A stretch of 64,000 nucleotides of DNA from Pseudonocardia sp. MH-G8 (GTDB taxonomy: Bacteria; Actinomycetota; Actinomycetes; Mycobacteriales; Pseudonocardiaceae), in the NCBI RefSeq assembly GCF_002262885.1, contig NZ_NKYF01000001.1, positions 1,178,001-1,242,000 on the forward strand, given 5' to 3'. Below the pieces are notes generated by a model. That model did no database searches. It worked only from the letters and a program-made list of their open reading frames with translations, and was not told the origin of the DNA. This document shows positions 27,901-39,900 of this stretch, piece by piece (positions within the stretch are counted from its first letter, which is position 1; each line of letters opens with the position of its first letter). The translations under genes and the position numbers were made by a program.

Positions 27901-30900
27901 AGGTCGGCGCCGCCGGGCAGCACCGACGCGTCGGAGCGCACCGCGTGCCGCAACCGGGCCCCGGCCGCCCGCCACAGCTCGATCAGTTCGTCGGTGGCGC
28001 GGTAGCCGTTCGCCGCGTCACCCACGACCGCCTCGATCTCGGCCAGCGCCTCGAGGGTCTCGGCCCAGCCGGTACCGCCGTACAGCGCTTGCAGCTGCGT
28101 CGGGGTTGCCGTGCCGCGGCGGCCTGCGAGCAGCAGCAGCCGCTCCAGCAACGTGGCAGGCACCGTGTTCGGCGTGGCCTGCGTGGCCTGCGTGGCCCGG
28201 GTCATCGCATCGCGCCAGCGCTCGCGGTTCCAGTTCCGCTGGGTGGAGCTGTGCTCGGCCTCGATGGCGAGCAGCGCCGCACCGTTCAGCAGCCGCATCC
28301 CGGCCTCGAGCTGCCGCATCTCGGCGAGCCGCTGGTCGTCGGCACCACTCTCGCCTGCCGCGATCCCCAGCTCCTCGGTGCCGACCGATTCGCCGATGCT
28401 GCGCGCCCGCTGGTCGGCCAGCTGCCCGACCGCCTCCAGCGGCTCGACGCGCGGCTTGCTCGCGCCCAGCACCTCGTAGTCCAGCGACCGCGCAAGCGCC
28501 GCGGCCCGGCGCAGGTTCGGGTGGTCCGGATCGTCGTTGTCGTGGTAGTGCTGCTTGATCGCCCGCAGCAGCTCACGCCGCGGGCCCGTCGTGTACCGCG
28601 ACCGCAACTCGTTGCGGTCGGCCAGCGCGGCCGCCAGCCGTCGCGCCCACACCCGGCTCGACGGTGCGGGTGCCTGCTCGGCCTGACGGTCCTCGAACAG
28701 CGCCCACAGCTCCTGGCCGAGCATCCGCTGGAACTCGACGGAGTGCGCCTCGGCGACCCAGCCGTCGCTGTGCAACCTGTCGGCGACCCGTTTCAGCGCA
28801 CCGGGGTCGGCCGCGAGGATCGGCACGACCAGCTGGACCGTCTCGACGTGCTGCAGGCGCCGCTGGTGGGCCGCGCGCCGCTCGGCGGTCAGCGCGGCGA
28901 TGATCTCCGCTGTCCCCGGCAGCGGCTCCCACTCGTCCAACGGCGTGTGGATCGGCGCCGTCATCCGACCCCACAGCCGGGCTGCCAGGTCCTCGGCGAG
29001 GCCACGGTCGAGCGTGCGGCCGGACAGCCCGAACAGGCCCAGCGCCTCGTCCAGCTCGCGCCGGTACCCCTGTGCCCGGTAGGGCATCCGGCCGCCGGTC
29101 AGCACCGTCCAGCGGGGCGCCCGGCTCGGCGACCGCAGCGCCCGCGTGCTGCGGAACCCGTAGTAGCCGTGGCGGAACTCGTCGAAGTCCCGCCACAACT
29201 TGTTGATCAGCAGCACGGTCGTGGCCGTCACCGCGAACCGGATGAGCACCTCGGCCGGTGAGTTGTCGTTGGCCAGTACCCAGGCCCGGTCCACCCAGGC
29301 CAGATTGATCATGACGGCTGCGAGCCCGGCCAGCACCGGGTCCAGCGCCTTGCGCCACGTCAGCCGCGTGTCGACCGGGTTGAAGTTCCGGTAGTCCAAC
29401 CAGGCGCGGAACTTCCGCCGCTGCCGGTCGCCGTTCCCTTCGACGGCCGCGTTCTTGCGTTCCTGCTGGGCCGCCCGCTTCGCACGCGGCGCCATGATGC
29501 GCCCGACCCAGACGTTGACGTACTCCGCGACCACGGTCGGCGACGCGTAGACCACCGTGGCGACCACGACCGCGTAGACCAGGTCCTGCCACCCACCCGG
29601 GACCAGTGCGGTACCCAGGGAGCTCACCACGAACGCGACGACGGCCGACAGCGACCCGGACACCAGGGCCTTGATCCCCCTGGTCCGCAGGGTGTCCTTC
29701 TGCTGCAGGACCGAGCTCAGGACGCCGACCACCATCGCCGTGCCGACCGGCCACAGGCCCCAGTAGCCGGTGACCAGGCCGAACGCCCGCCCGAGGCCGA
29801 GCGCGGCGATGAAGACGTAGGCGGCCGCCGCCGACCGCCACGCCGCCGGCCACGGCCGCGTCGGCATGCCGGAGTCCTGGTTGACGTGCTGGCGGCGCAG
29901 CACGTACCGGAACACCATCCCGGCGGTGACCACCGGCACCAGCAGCGCCTTCACGCCCAGCAGGCCCGGCTGGTCGGCGAACACCGGCCACAGCGCCACC
30001 AGCTGCTCGACCAGCGGCTGGGCAGCCAGCGCCGCGCCGATCCCGCCTGCCACCCACACTCCGAGCCGCACACCGTGGGCTCGCAGGCCTCGCCAGAACG
30101 CCGGTGCCGGCGGGCCGCGGGTCTGCCGCGGGGTCCACACCGCGCGCGCCGCGACCAGCACCGCGGCCACCGCGACGACCACCCCGGCCGGCACCGTCAC
30201 CGGGCCGACGCCGACGAGCCCGACCAGGCCCGCCGCCGTGAGGCCGACGCCCGCACCGATACCGAAGGCGGCCATGCGGACCCGGCGGGTCCGCAGCCGC
30301 GGCGCCACCGGCACGTCGAGCCCGAGGCGGGTCCACAGCCGGGTCCACGTCCCGGCCGGGCCCCGGCCGCGAGCAGCCCGGTCTATGCGGCGGTAGGCGC
30401 GCTCCGGCGCCACCCCGGCATCGGCCGCGAGCTGCACCGCGCCAAGCCGCCCGGTGACCAGCGCCCGTCCGGCCGCGCCGTCCGCGGCTCGCGCGCCCCG
30501 CAACGCCGGGAACGCCTCGGCGTACCGGGCGGCGACCGCGGCGAGGGCCTGGTCGAACGTGATGCCGGTGGCCCTGATGTCTCCCGGCGCCCGGACCTCG
30601 GCGGCGTCGAGCCTGCCCGCCCGCGCGAGCAACCGGGCGGCGACGTGCTCGGGCAGCCCCAGCGCCCGCGCGACCCTCGCAGCCAGCCGGCGGTCGGGCA
30701 GCCGCGCCCCCGCGGGCTGCGCCGAGCTCACCACCGACAGCCAGCCGATCCAGCCCAGCTGCTCGGTGGTGACGTCCCGCACCATCGTCTGCTGCTCACG
30801 GCTCAGCAGCCGCGCCGTCGCGCCGGCGGCGGCCCGCAACCGCGCGACACCGCGGATCTGGGCCCGCAGGACCCGCCCGGCCCGCAGGTGATCAACGAAC

Positions 30901-33900
30901 CGCTGGCGGCCACGGCCCAGAGCAGCGGCGCCGGCCACCAGCCGGTCCCCGGCCCACTGCCGGGCCGTCCCGAGCGCGGACCGGAACCCGTTCCAGCGCT
31001 CGACCGTCCACCGGGCCGTACCACGCACCCCGTCCAGCACGCCGTCGCGCGAGGTCTGCCATCCACTCGCGATCCGCGTCCCGACGGCGCGCGCGGCGTC
31101 CTGCACGGTCGGCGGGGTGGCCGGCAGCACCCGGACGTCGGCCCGGGACAGGCCGGTGGCGCGGCGCACCGTGCCCGCCCGCACCCCGGAGTTGCGCGCC
31201 GCCAGCGCCGCTTGCAGGACCTCGCGCTGCGCGTCGATCCGGGCGGCAGCCAGGCCGTTCGTCGCCGACTCGTGCTCCGCCACCGCCGTGCCCAGCTCCA
31301 CCGCGTGCCCCGTGGCCGCGGCCCGGGTCGCTGCCAGCAGCTCCGCGGCCGTCATGCTGGTCGCCGCCAGGCCTGCGGGCAGGTTCGCCGTCCCGGCGAG
31401 GTCCCGGTCCGCCAGCCGGGCCCGCACCCGCTCCGGATGCACGGACAGCGCACCCGTCAGGTCCGTGACGATCTGCTCGTCGGTCCGGCCGTGCGCACGC
31501 AGCCGCTCGGCCAGCGCGGGCACCCAGCCCAGCCGGGCCGCCATGTCCTGCTCGCGGATCACGACGGCGTCCCGGGCGCGGGCCTCGGAGTCCTCGACGG
31601 CGGCCAGCGGCTCGCGCGCCTGTGCCACCTGCTCCTGCAGCTCCCGGGCCGCTCGGCGCTGTCCGGGCCACCAGACCATGCCGGCCGCGGCGATGGCACC
31701 GGGTTCGGCCGCCCCGTACCGGAGCGCGGCCAGGGTCGCGACCACCGCGACGGCGAACAGCACGACCGCCCCGGCCGTGCGGGTGGAGAAGAAGCGCTTC
31801 CACCACGGCGGGCTGCGCGAGCGGGCCTCGGGGCCGCCGGTGCGCGGTCCGCCGGTCCGCATCCCGGCGGTCGTGCCGGTCCCGGCCTGCGGGGCCGAGC
31901 CACGCTCGGGCCCGGTGCCGGTGGGGCCGGAACCACCGCCGCCGACCACCGGGCCTCCACCGGTCGCGGTCGGGCCCGAACCGCCGCCGCGCGTCTCGTC
32001 GATGATCGCCTGGACCTCGCCCGGGGTCAGCCCGGTGAGCCCGGCGATCCGGTCGATCGGGACCCCGCCCGCGGCCGCCGCCCGGACGGCCACCTCCAGC
32101 GCCGCCCTGCGCTGCGCCTGCAGCTGCACGAGTGCGCGGTTCGCGTCGTCCACGCCGTCGGCGGCGTCCCGCAGCCGGGCCTCGACGGCGCGCAGCGCCG
32201 CCGTCACCCCGGCCAGGCGCTCGTCGAACGAGCCGGTCGGCGTGCCCAGGCCCGCCGCGTCCACCGGCACGTCCCGGTCCAGGGAGTACCGCCGCACCTC
32301 GGTAACGTCCAGGCCGAGTGCCCGCGCCACCGCGGCCTCGCGCGCCGCGTCGACGACCGGGTCACCGGTCCAGCCGTCCGGGCCGCTGTACAGCCGGCGC
32401 ACCGCGCGCCGCTGCCAGGCGGCCAGCTCGGCGTCGGCCGTGGCCAACCCGCCCCGCGCGCCACGGAGCTCGGTCCGGCCGCCCCGCACCCGCTCGTCCA
32501 GCCCGGCCAGCACCGACCGCAGCCTGCGGTCGGCGGCCCACCGGCGGCGCGCAGCCACCAGCGCGTCCCAGGGCCCGCGTGCAACCTCGCCGACGTGCTG
32601 ACGCACGGCGCTCAGTCCGGCAGCCGCCTGGCCCCACAGCTCACGCAGCCGGTCGCCCGCCTGCCCCCGCAGCTCGCGCAGCCGGTCGCCCGCCTCGCTG
32701 CGCAGGCCCCGGACGTTCGCCGGGACACCCACGAGCGCGGCGCGGACGCCACTGGCCCGCCACCGGGCACGCAGCCCGGCCGGCACGCCGAGCACGGTGT
32801 TCCAGCCACCCAGCCGCGCCAGCCCGTCCCGCATGCGCGGGGCCAGGATCACCGCGGCAGCGGCAACCATCGCACCGACGGAGAGCAGGCTCGCCCCCGG
32901 AACACCGGCCGTCTCCAGCGGCCACCCGAGCAGGCTCGCGCCGGCCAGCGCGCCGAGCACGGCGAGCCGAACCGCGGGGCCGCTCAGCAGCGGTGCGCCG
33001 ATGACCAGCCGGTCCGTCCACCGCCGCGCGGCAAGGCCGGTTGCGGCGGCGGGTGTAGTGGTCGAGCTCGACGCGGGCGGTGGGCCGCGGTTCCGCACGA
33101 GGTGGATCACGGTCACGACCGCGGCGCCCGCCACGGCCCCGACGACGGTGAACCCGGCGACGCCGGCTCCGGCCGCTCCGCCGAGCACCGCGAGCCCGCC
33201 GCCCGCACCACCCGACGCGATCGCCGCACCGGCGATCACGGCAGCCGGGAGCCTGCGCTGCGCCGCCGGCGCCTGGTCGCGGGCCGGCAGCCCGTGCTCG
33301 GCGTGGACGTAGGCGTCCAGCACCAGCAGCGCCACCGCCTGGCCGAGCCCGGCGCCCGGGGCCGGCGTCCGCAGCGCGCCCGAGGCGGCCCGCACCAGCT
33401 CGGTCAGCTCCGCGTCGTCGAGATCCCCGGCACGGGCCCGGGCCAGCAGGTCCAGCGCCTCGACCGGGATCGCGGCGCGCTCGGCCTCGGTGATCAGCCC
33501 GTCGCGGTCGCGCTCCAGGAGCAGGTCGGCCAGCGCCCTGAGCGTGTCGATGCCCAGCTGCGCGCGCAGGTCGGCGATCCGCCCGATGGTGGCCGGGACG
33601 CTCGGGTCGTACGGAAGTCCGGCGGCGATGTGCATCGCGGCCAGCAGGTCGTCGTGGGTCCAGGCGGAGCGCGAGGAGGCCAGTTGGAGGGCCAGGTGGC
33701 GGTCGCGGGTGCCGAACCGCTGGGGCACCGACGTGCGTGCCAGCGCCGCACGCACCGCCCTGGTCGGGCCGGCGGGCATCCCGAGGTCGGCCAGCTCGTC
33801 GAGCGACATCGCCGCCAGCTGCGACACCGACGTGACGCCCGCGCCGATCAGCGTGGCGTACACCCGGTCGCGGTGCCGCGCCGGGAGCCGGTCGACGAAC

Positions 33901-36900
33901 TCCTCGATCCGGTCCGCCCGCTCCCACAGCGCGGCGGCCTCCGCCGGGTGCAGCCCGTACAGCTCGGCCGCGCGCAGCTCGTCGCGCGCCCGCTCCCACA
34001 CCCCGCCGGCGCCGGCCGCGGTGAGCTCGTCGACGCCGAGGTCGGCGAGGACGCGGTCCAGGATCTCGTCGCGGACGGCCGCCTCGGTGCGCACCTGCCT
34101 GCCGGCCGGCTCCCGGGTGCCGAGCAGCGGGTTGTTCCGGGTGGCCCGGGTGAGCTTGTCGATCACGATGCCGGGGTTGTCGGCGTCCATCCGCAGGAAC
34201 CAGCCGAGCTCGCCGGGTGTGATCCCGAGCCGGGCGGCGATCTGCGTCTCCGGCACGCCGCGCGCGTAGTCCAGGAGCGCCTGCAGCTCCCGGTCGCTCA
34301 GCGCGGCGAGCCGCATCTGCTCGGCCGGTGCGTTCGGGTTCGCGGGCATCGGCGTGCCGGTCCGCCGCGCCTCCTGCCGGTCGGCGAGCAGCTGAGCGGC
34401 CACCGCCATCGTCGCGGTGTACTCGTCGGCGTCCATCCCCAGCCGGTCGCGCAGCTCGGGGCCACGCCGCACGGCGTTCGCCTGCTGGGCCAGCTCCGCC
34501 AGCCGCTGCGTCACCGCGGCCAGGTCCGCCTCGGTGTACCGGTACGGCTGGAACGAGCGCTCCGGCAGGTGCTGCGCGACCGTGGCGGCCGCCGCGCGGT
34601 CGGCGTCGGTGACCGGGTTCTCCACCGCGTGCCGGCGCGCCAGCTCGCGCAGCTCCTCGTTCAGCTCCGCGTTGCGGTCCTGCGCCAGACCCTCGATGTC
34701 CTGCCCGGCGCGCAGTGCCGCCAGCTGGGGCAGGTCGATGCCCGCCGGGTTCGCCGGGATCGTCGACTCCTGCGCGGGCTGCGGCACGTCCTTCGAGCCG
34801 AGCACCTGGCGGGCCGGCATCCCGCTGCGCCGCAGCGGGTTCCGGCCGCGGCCCTCCGCGGCCACCCGGGCCTGCTGCTGCGCTCCGCGCTGGGCGCGGG
34901 CGGTCAGCTCGGCCTGCTGGCGGGCCAGCGTGAACAGGGCGTCCACCGCGGTGGACCCCTTGGACACCGGGCTGTCGTCGAGCGTGCGCACCGCGGCGAA
35001 CTCGCCCTTGCCGAGCGGCTGGAGGACCCGGTCCTCCAGGGAGCGGTGCAGGGTCGAGCTGCCGTTCTCGCCCTGCCGTGCGGCGCGGCCGCGAGCCTGG
35101 AACTCGATCCGCAACGACTCCGCGAACTCGGTCAGCACCACGTGCAGCCCGCCGGCCCGGTCGACCGCGGCGTGCCTCGCGCCGCCCTTCGCCTCGCCGC
35201 CGAGCAGGACGTCCACGCCCCGGCCGGCGATGTTCGTGGCCACCGTGACCTGCCCCGACCGGCCCGCGTCGCCGAGGATCCTCGCCTGGTCGCCGGCGCT
35301 GGTCTTCGCGGTCAGCAGGTTGTGGTCGACACCGGCCTGCCGGAGCCGCTGTGAGAAGGCGGCCGCCTCCCGGATCGACCCGGCCACCACCAGCACCGGC
35401 CGCCCGGAGCCCATCGTCGCGACGACGTCGTCGAAGATCCCGTCCCACTTCTCGGCAGCGGTCCGGTACGTGCGGGTGCCGTCCTTCCGCAGGGACGTGC
35501 GGTTCGGCGCGATCTCGACGACGCCCTTGTCGTAGTACTCGCGGAACGCCGCCGCGCCCGCCTCGCCGCCCGCGGTGCCGGTCATCCCGGCGAACTCCCG
35601 CTTCCCATCCCGTATGCCGAGGAAGTCGACGACCGTCATCGAGTCCAGCACGCGGGTGGGCCCCAGCACCTGCACGAGCTCGGCGTACTCGATCGCCTCG
35701 GCCAGTCCGTCGTTGTAGCGGCGCCCGTCCAGCCGGTGACCGGTCCTGCGGTCCTCCAGGACGATGCGGCCGTCCTCGACGAAGTAGTGGACGTCGCGCT
35801 CCAGGACCCACTTCGCCGTGAGCGCGTTCTCCACGTGCCGCACGAGCGGCTTGTTCGCCGACGTCGACAGGTCCCGGCCGGTCTCCTGCGCGATGAACCG
35901 GATGCCGTCGGGCGTCAGCGTCACGCCGTCCCGGCCGAGGACGTAGTGCCCCGCCGGGTCGGCCGCGGTGCGCGGCTTCAGCTTCGTCGCGATCCCCGCG
36001 GAGAACGCCAGGTCGCCCAGCGGCGCCTTGCCGTTCCGGATCGACGCCGCCAGCACGTGCGGGGTCAGCGCCTCGTCGAGCAGCACCTGGTCGACCTCGT
36101 CGATCAGGCGGAACGCACCGCGGTCCCCGTGCACCGGGCGGCCGCGGCTGTTGCGGGCCCGCAGCCCGTCGAACACGAACTCGCTGACCGTGCCGATCGC
36201 GATGTCGGCCCCGTAGGCGCGGCGCTTGAGCGGGATGCTCCACCGCGAGGTGTACGGACGCACCACACCGACCGAGAGCCCGAGCCCACGGGCGATCGGC
36301 CGGACCGTCCGGACCGCGGAGAGCAGGTCCGTCGGGTTCAGCGCCATCCACTGCACGCCCTTGCCCGCGAGCGGCCTGCCGGCCACGTCCCGTGCGTCGA
36401 GCGCGCGGACGGGCGCCGCGAGCGCTCCGGTGAGCGTCTTGCCCTCACCGGTGAGCATCTGGATGACGTTTCCGTCCGCCAGCGCGAGCGCGCCGGCGAT
36501 CTGCTTGTCGGTCGGCTCCTTCCCGTTCCGTCGCGAGACCTCGCAGGCGAGCGCCATGCACTCGGTCCTGACCTCGTCGATCGTCTTCCGGTTGGCGCGG
36601 ACGTCGGCGGCGAGCGCCGCGTACCGCTCCTTCAGTACCCTGAGCGGAACGGTCGCCTCGTCCCGGAGCCCCTCCCAGAAGGAGCGGACCTCGGCGACGC
36701 CGGGCGCGTAGTCCTGCTCGGTGCGGACCGGCTGCCCCGCGTTCTGGCGAGGACCGGTGGTGCTGCCCTCGTCACCCGGCGGGGGCAGGTCCGACTTCAG
36801 CGGGTCGGGCTGCGTCGGGTGACCCTTGCTCGGCTGCGCCGGTGCAGGCTCGTCCGCGTGCGGGCGGGGCGTGCCACCGGGCGGGGTCTCGCCGGGCAGC

Positions 36901-39900
36901 GCGTCGGGCCCGCCGCCGGAGTTGCTCTGCCGCTGCCCGCCACCCAGCCGGTCACCGCTGCGCGGGGCCTGCGGCAGCATCGAGTCGGCGGGCGCGGGCT
37001 CGTGCCGCACCGGGTTCGGCTGCTGCACCGGCGTCCCGTCGGGCTGCTGCCCGTCGGGACGCTGCCCGTCGGATCGCTGCCCGTCGGCCTGCTGCTGCGC
37101 CGCGTCAGTGGTCGGCTCCCCGTCGCGGCCCTGCGTGCCGGTCCGGGCAGGGCTGCCGCCGCGGTTCCCGGCCGCGGTCACGGTGTCGGCCACCTCGTCG
37201 AGGCCGCGGGTCAGCGAGGTGTACTCGGCGGAGCTCAGCCGCCCCTCGGCGATCTGGGACAGCACCTGCGCACGCTGCCCCGCGTACACCCCGCGCCCGG
37301 CCAGCCGGTTCGGGTTGCGCAGCGTGCCGCCGAACATCACCTGGTCGTAGCGCGCCACCGCGCTCGCACGGTCGGCACGGCCCTGGCGGATGGCGTAGGC
37401 GGTCTCGTGGCCGAAAAGGCGACCCAGCATCGTGCGCGGGCCGAGCGCGTCGGGGGCGAACGCCCGCACCGACGCGTTCGTCGAGGCCGACGCGATCTCC
37501 GTAGCCGTCAGGGGTCGGCCGAAGCGCAGGCCGAGGTGGTTGTAGGCGCGCAGCGTCCCGATCAGGCCCGGGGTACGCCCTTGCATGGTCGTCCGGCCGA
37601 AGAGCCCGTCCGAGCCGACGATCCGCCCGGCGTACGCGCCGGTTTCCAGGGCACCCCCGATGCGGCCCAGCCGCGCGGAGTGGGCCTGCAGCGCGATTCC
37701 CTCGGAGTAGCGGCCGAACTCGAACGCGGCCCCCGCCCGCCCGGCCGCGATCTCCGCCGCACCGAGCATCCGCCCAGCCAGCGGGCTGAGCACGGCACGC
37801 GACACGAGCCCGGTAGCCATGCGTGCGGCCGCGAAGTTCACCGACAGGGGCGCGAGCGCCACCTTCCCGGTCCACCCGGCGAACCGCATGGTCCCGCTGA
37901 ACGCCGCGTCCAGACCCGGCACCCGGGTCGCCGCCCACGCGCCCCGCGCCGCGACCCACCCGGTGCTGAAACCGGACAGCATCGACGTGGTCAAGCCTGC
38001 CGATGCGGCGGAGGCTCCCTTCGCCCCCAGCGAGATGCCCTTGATGATCGCCCCGGCGCCGACCGCGACCAGCGCGACCGTGCCGACGTCCTCCAGGAGC
38101 GTGGAGACCGGCGCGTAGTAGTAGTCGTGGCCGAGCCGGTCCCAGTCGGGTCCGCCGTCCTCGAAGTTGAGCCACCGGTTGTAGAAGTTGACCGCGCCGG
38201 TCGCGACGCCCCCGGTGAAGGGGTACAGCCGCGTGTAGTACTCGAGGTCGGACTCGCCCTCCTTCTGGTCGGGAACGTCGAAGCCGACGTGGCCACCGGT
38301 GATCGACCCGACCAGGCCGGTGTCGCCGAGGAAGTCGTACCTGACGGTGTTCAGCAGCTCGGTTCCGACCGACTCCAGCAGGCCGGGGATCGCGTAGACG
38401 ACGACGGCGCCGAGGTCGCGGGCGGCGTTCTTGAACCACTGGCCGGGGGACTTGTCCTCCGTCAGGTCGAGCACGTAGAACTCGCCGTCGAGGTCCTTGA
38501 ACGCCTCGTCGTCGATCTTCTGCGCGTCGCACCGCGAGCTGGCCGAGCAGATCTTCTCGGCGTCGTCGCGGCCGGGCGCCTGCGAGTTCAGGGTGATCGT
38601 GTCGTCGCCGTCGGGGTCGCCGATGAACCGGCCTGCGGACAGCGCGTGCTCGGGCACGGCCAGCCCGACGCACATCCCGCTGGCGCCGCCGCTGGACTTG
38701 CAGTCCGACAGGGTGTCGCGGTTGGAGTCGACGTGGGTGCTGAACTCGCCGCGGCAGGAGTTGTTGGAGTCGCTGCAGAACCCGAGGGCCAGCGCCTGCC
38801 CCTGCCGCTCCCGGTCCCCACCGGCCGCCACCGCCGACGCGGCGAGAGCGCAGTTGCCCGCGACGCCCATGCCGCAGCTCTTCTCCGAGTCGGCGTTGTT
38901 CTTGCCCGACTCCTGGAACGCCTCGACGTGCGCCGAGTACGAGCACGCCTGCGCGTTGCTGCTCTGGCACCAGACCGTCGCCTCGGCCAGGCGCTTCTCG
39001 GTGTCGATCGAGACGTCGGCCGCCACCGAGCACCAGCCCGACCCGGTCGTCCCGGAGTCGCCGCAGTCGCTGCGCGCGTTGGCGGCGAGCAGCCCGTCGT
39101 CCTCGGAGAGCTCCTCGAGGCCGTGCGCGGAGAAGTCAAAGCTGCAGTTCTCCTCCGGACCGTCGGTTCCGCACCCCGCACCCGACTGCACGTGCGCCGG
39201 GAGCTTGATCTCCTCGCCGTTCTCGGCGGTGACGGTGCGCTCGCCGTCGGCGTAGTACTTCGCGAACGACACCGAGGAGCAGAACCCGCCGGTCTGGTTG
39301 CAGTCCGACACCCCGTCGCCGTTCAGGTTCTCGCCGTTCGGCGAGTCCACCCACGCGTAGGTGTGGGTGGAGGACCGGGTGCAGTTCGTGCCGCCCGAGT
39401 CCCCGGTCGAGCACTGGGCGAACGCCGTGACCGTGCCGGTCGCGTCGTCGTAGGCCACCGAGGCGACCGTCGAGCACGAGCCCCAGGTCCCCGAGCAGTC
39501 GGAGTAGGCGTTGCCGTTGTGCTTGGTGTGCTCGGTCTCCCGGTCGAAGGTGCCCCAGGAGTGCGCTTCCTGGGTGCAGTGGCTCCCCTCGGGGAAGCAG
39601 CTGGTCTGCGCGATCACGTGCGCCGGGATCTCGTCCGGCTTGCCGTCGCCGTCCTGGTCCTCGCCGGTGGCCGCCGGCACGTAGTCGAACCGACCGGCCA
39701 CCGCGCACGTACCCGAGGTCTTCACGCAGTGCGCGTTGCCGTTGCCGTGCAGCGTGCCGTCCTTCGCGCCGCCGGGCTTCGCCTGGCCGGGCCCGGACAC
39801 CTCGCCGTGGAGGTGGGCCTCGGACTTGGTGCAGCCGGTCGCGCCGCCGTTGTCGCAGACGGCGTAGGCGGTGATCTCTCCGGTGTCCGCCTTGAACCCG

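Noticed and set aside
29886..35354. 1822-codon open frame on the plus strand
   Set aside because: It is antisense to the giant gene, has His/Arg/Pro/Gly-rich composition typical of shadow frames in GC-rich DNA, and shows no domain.
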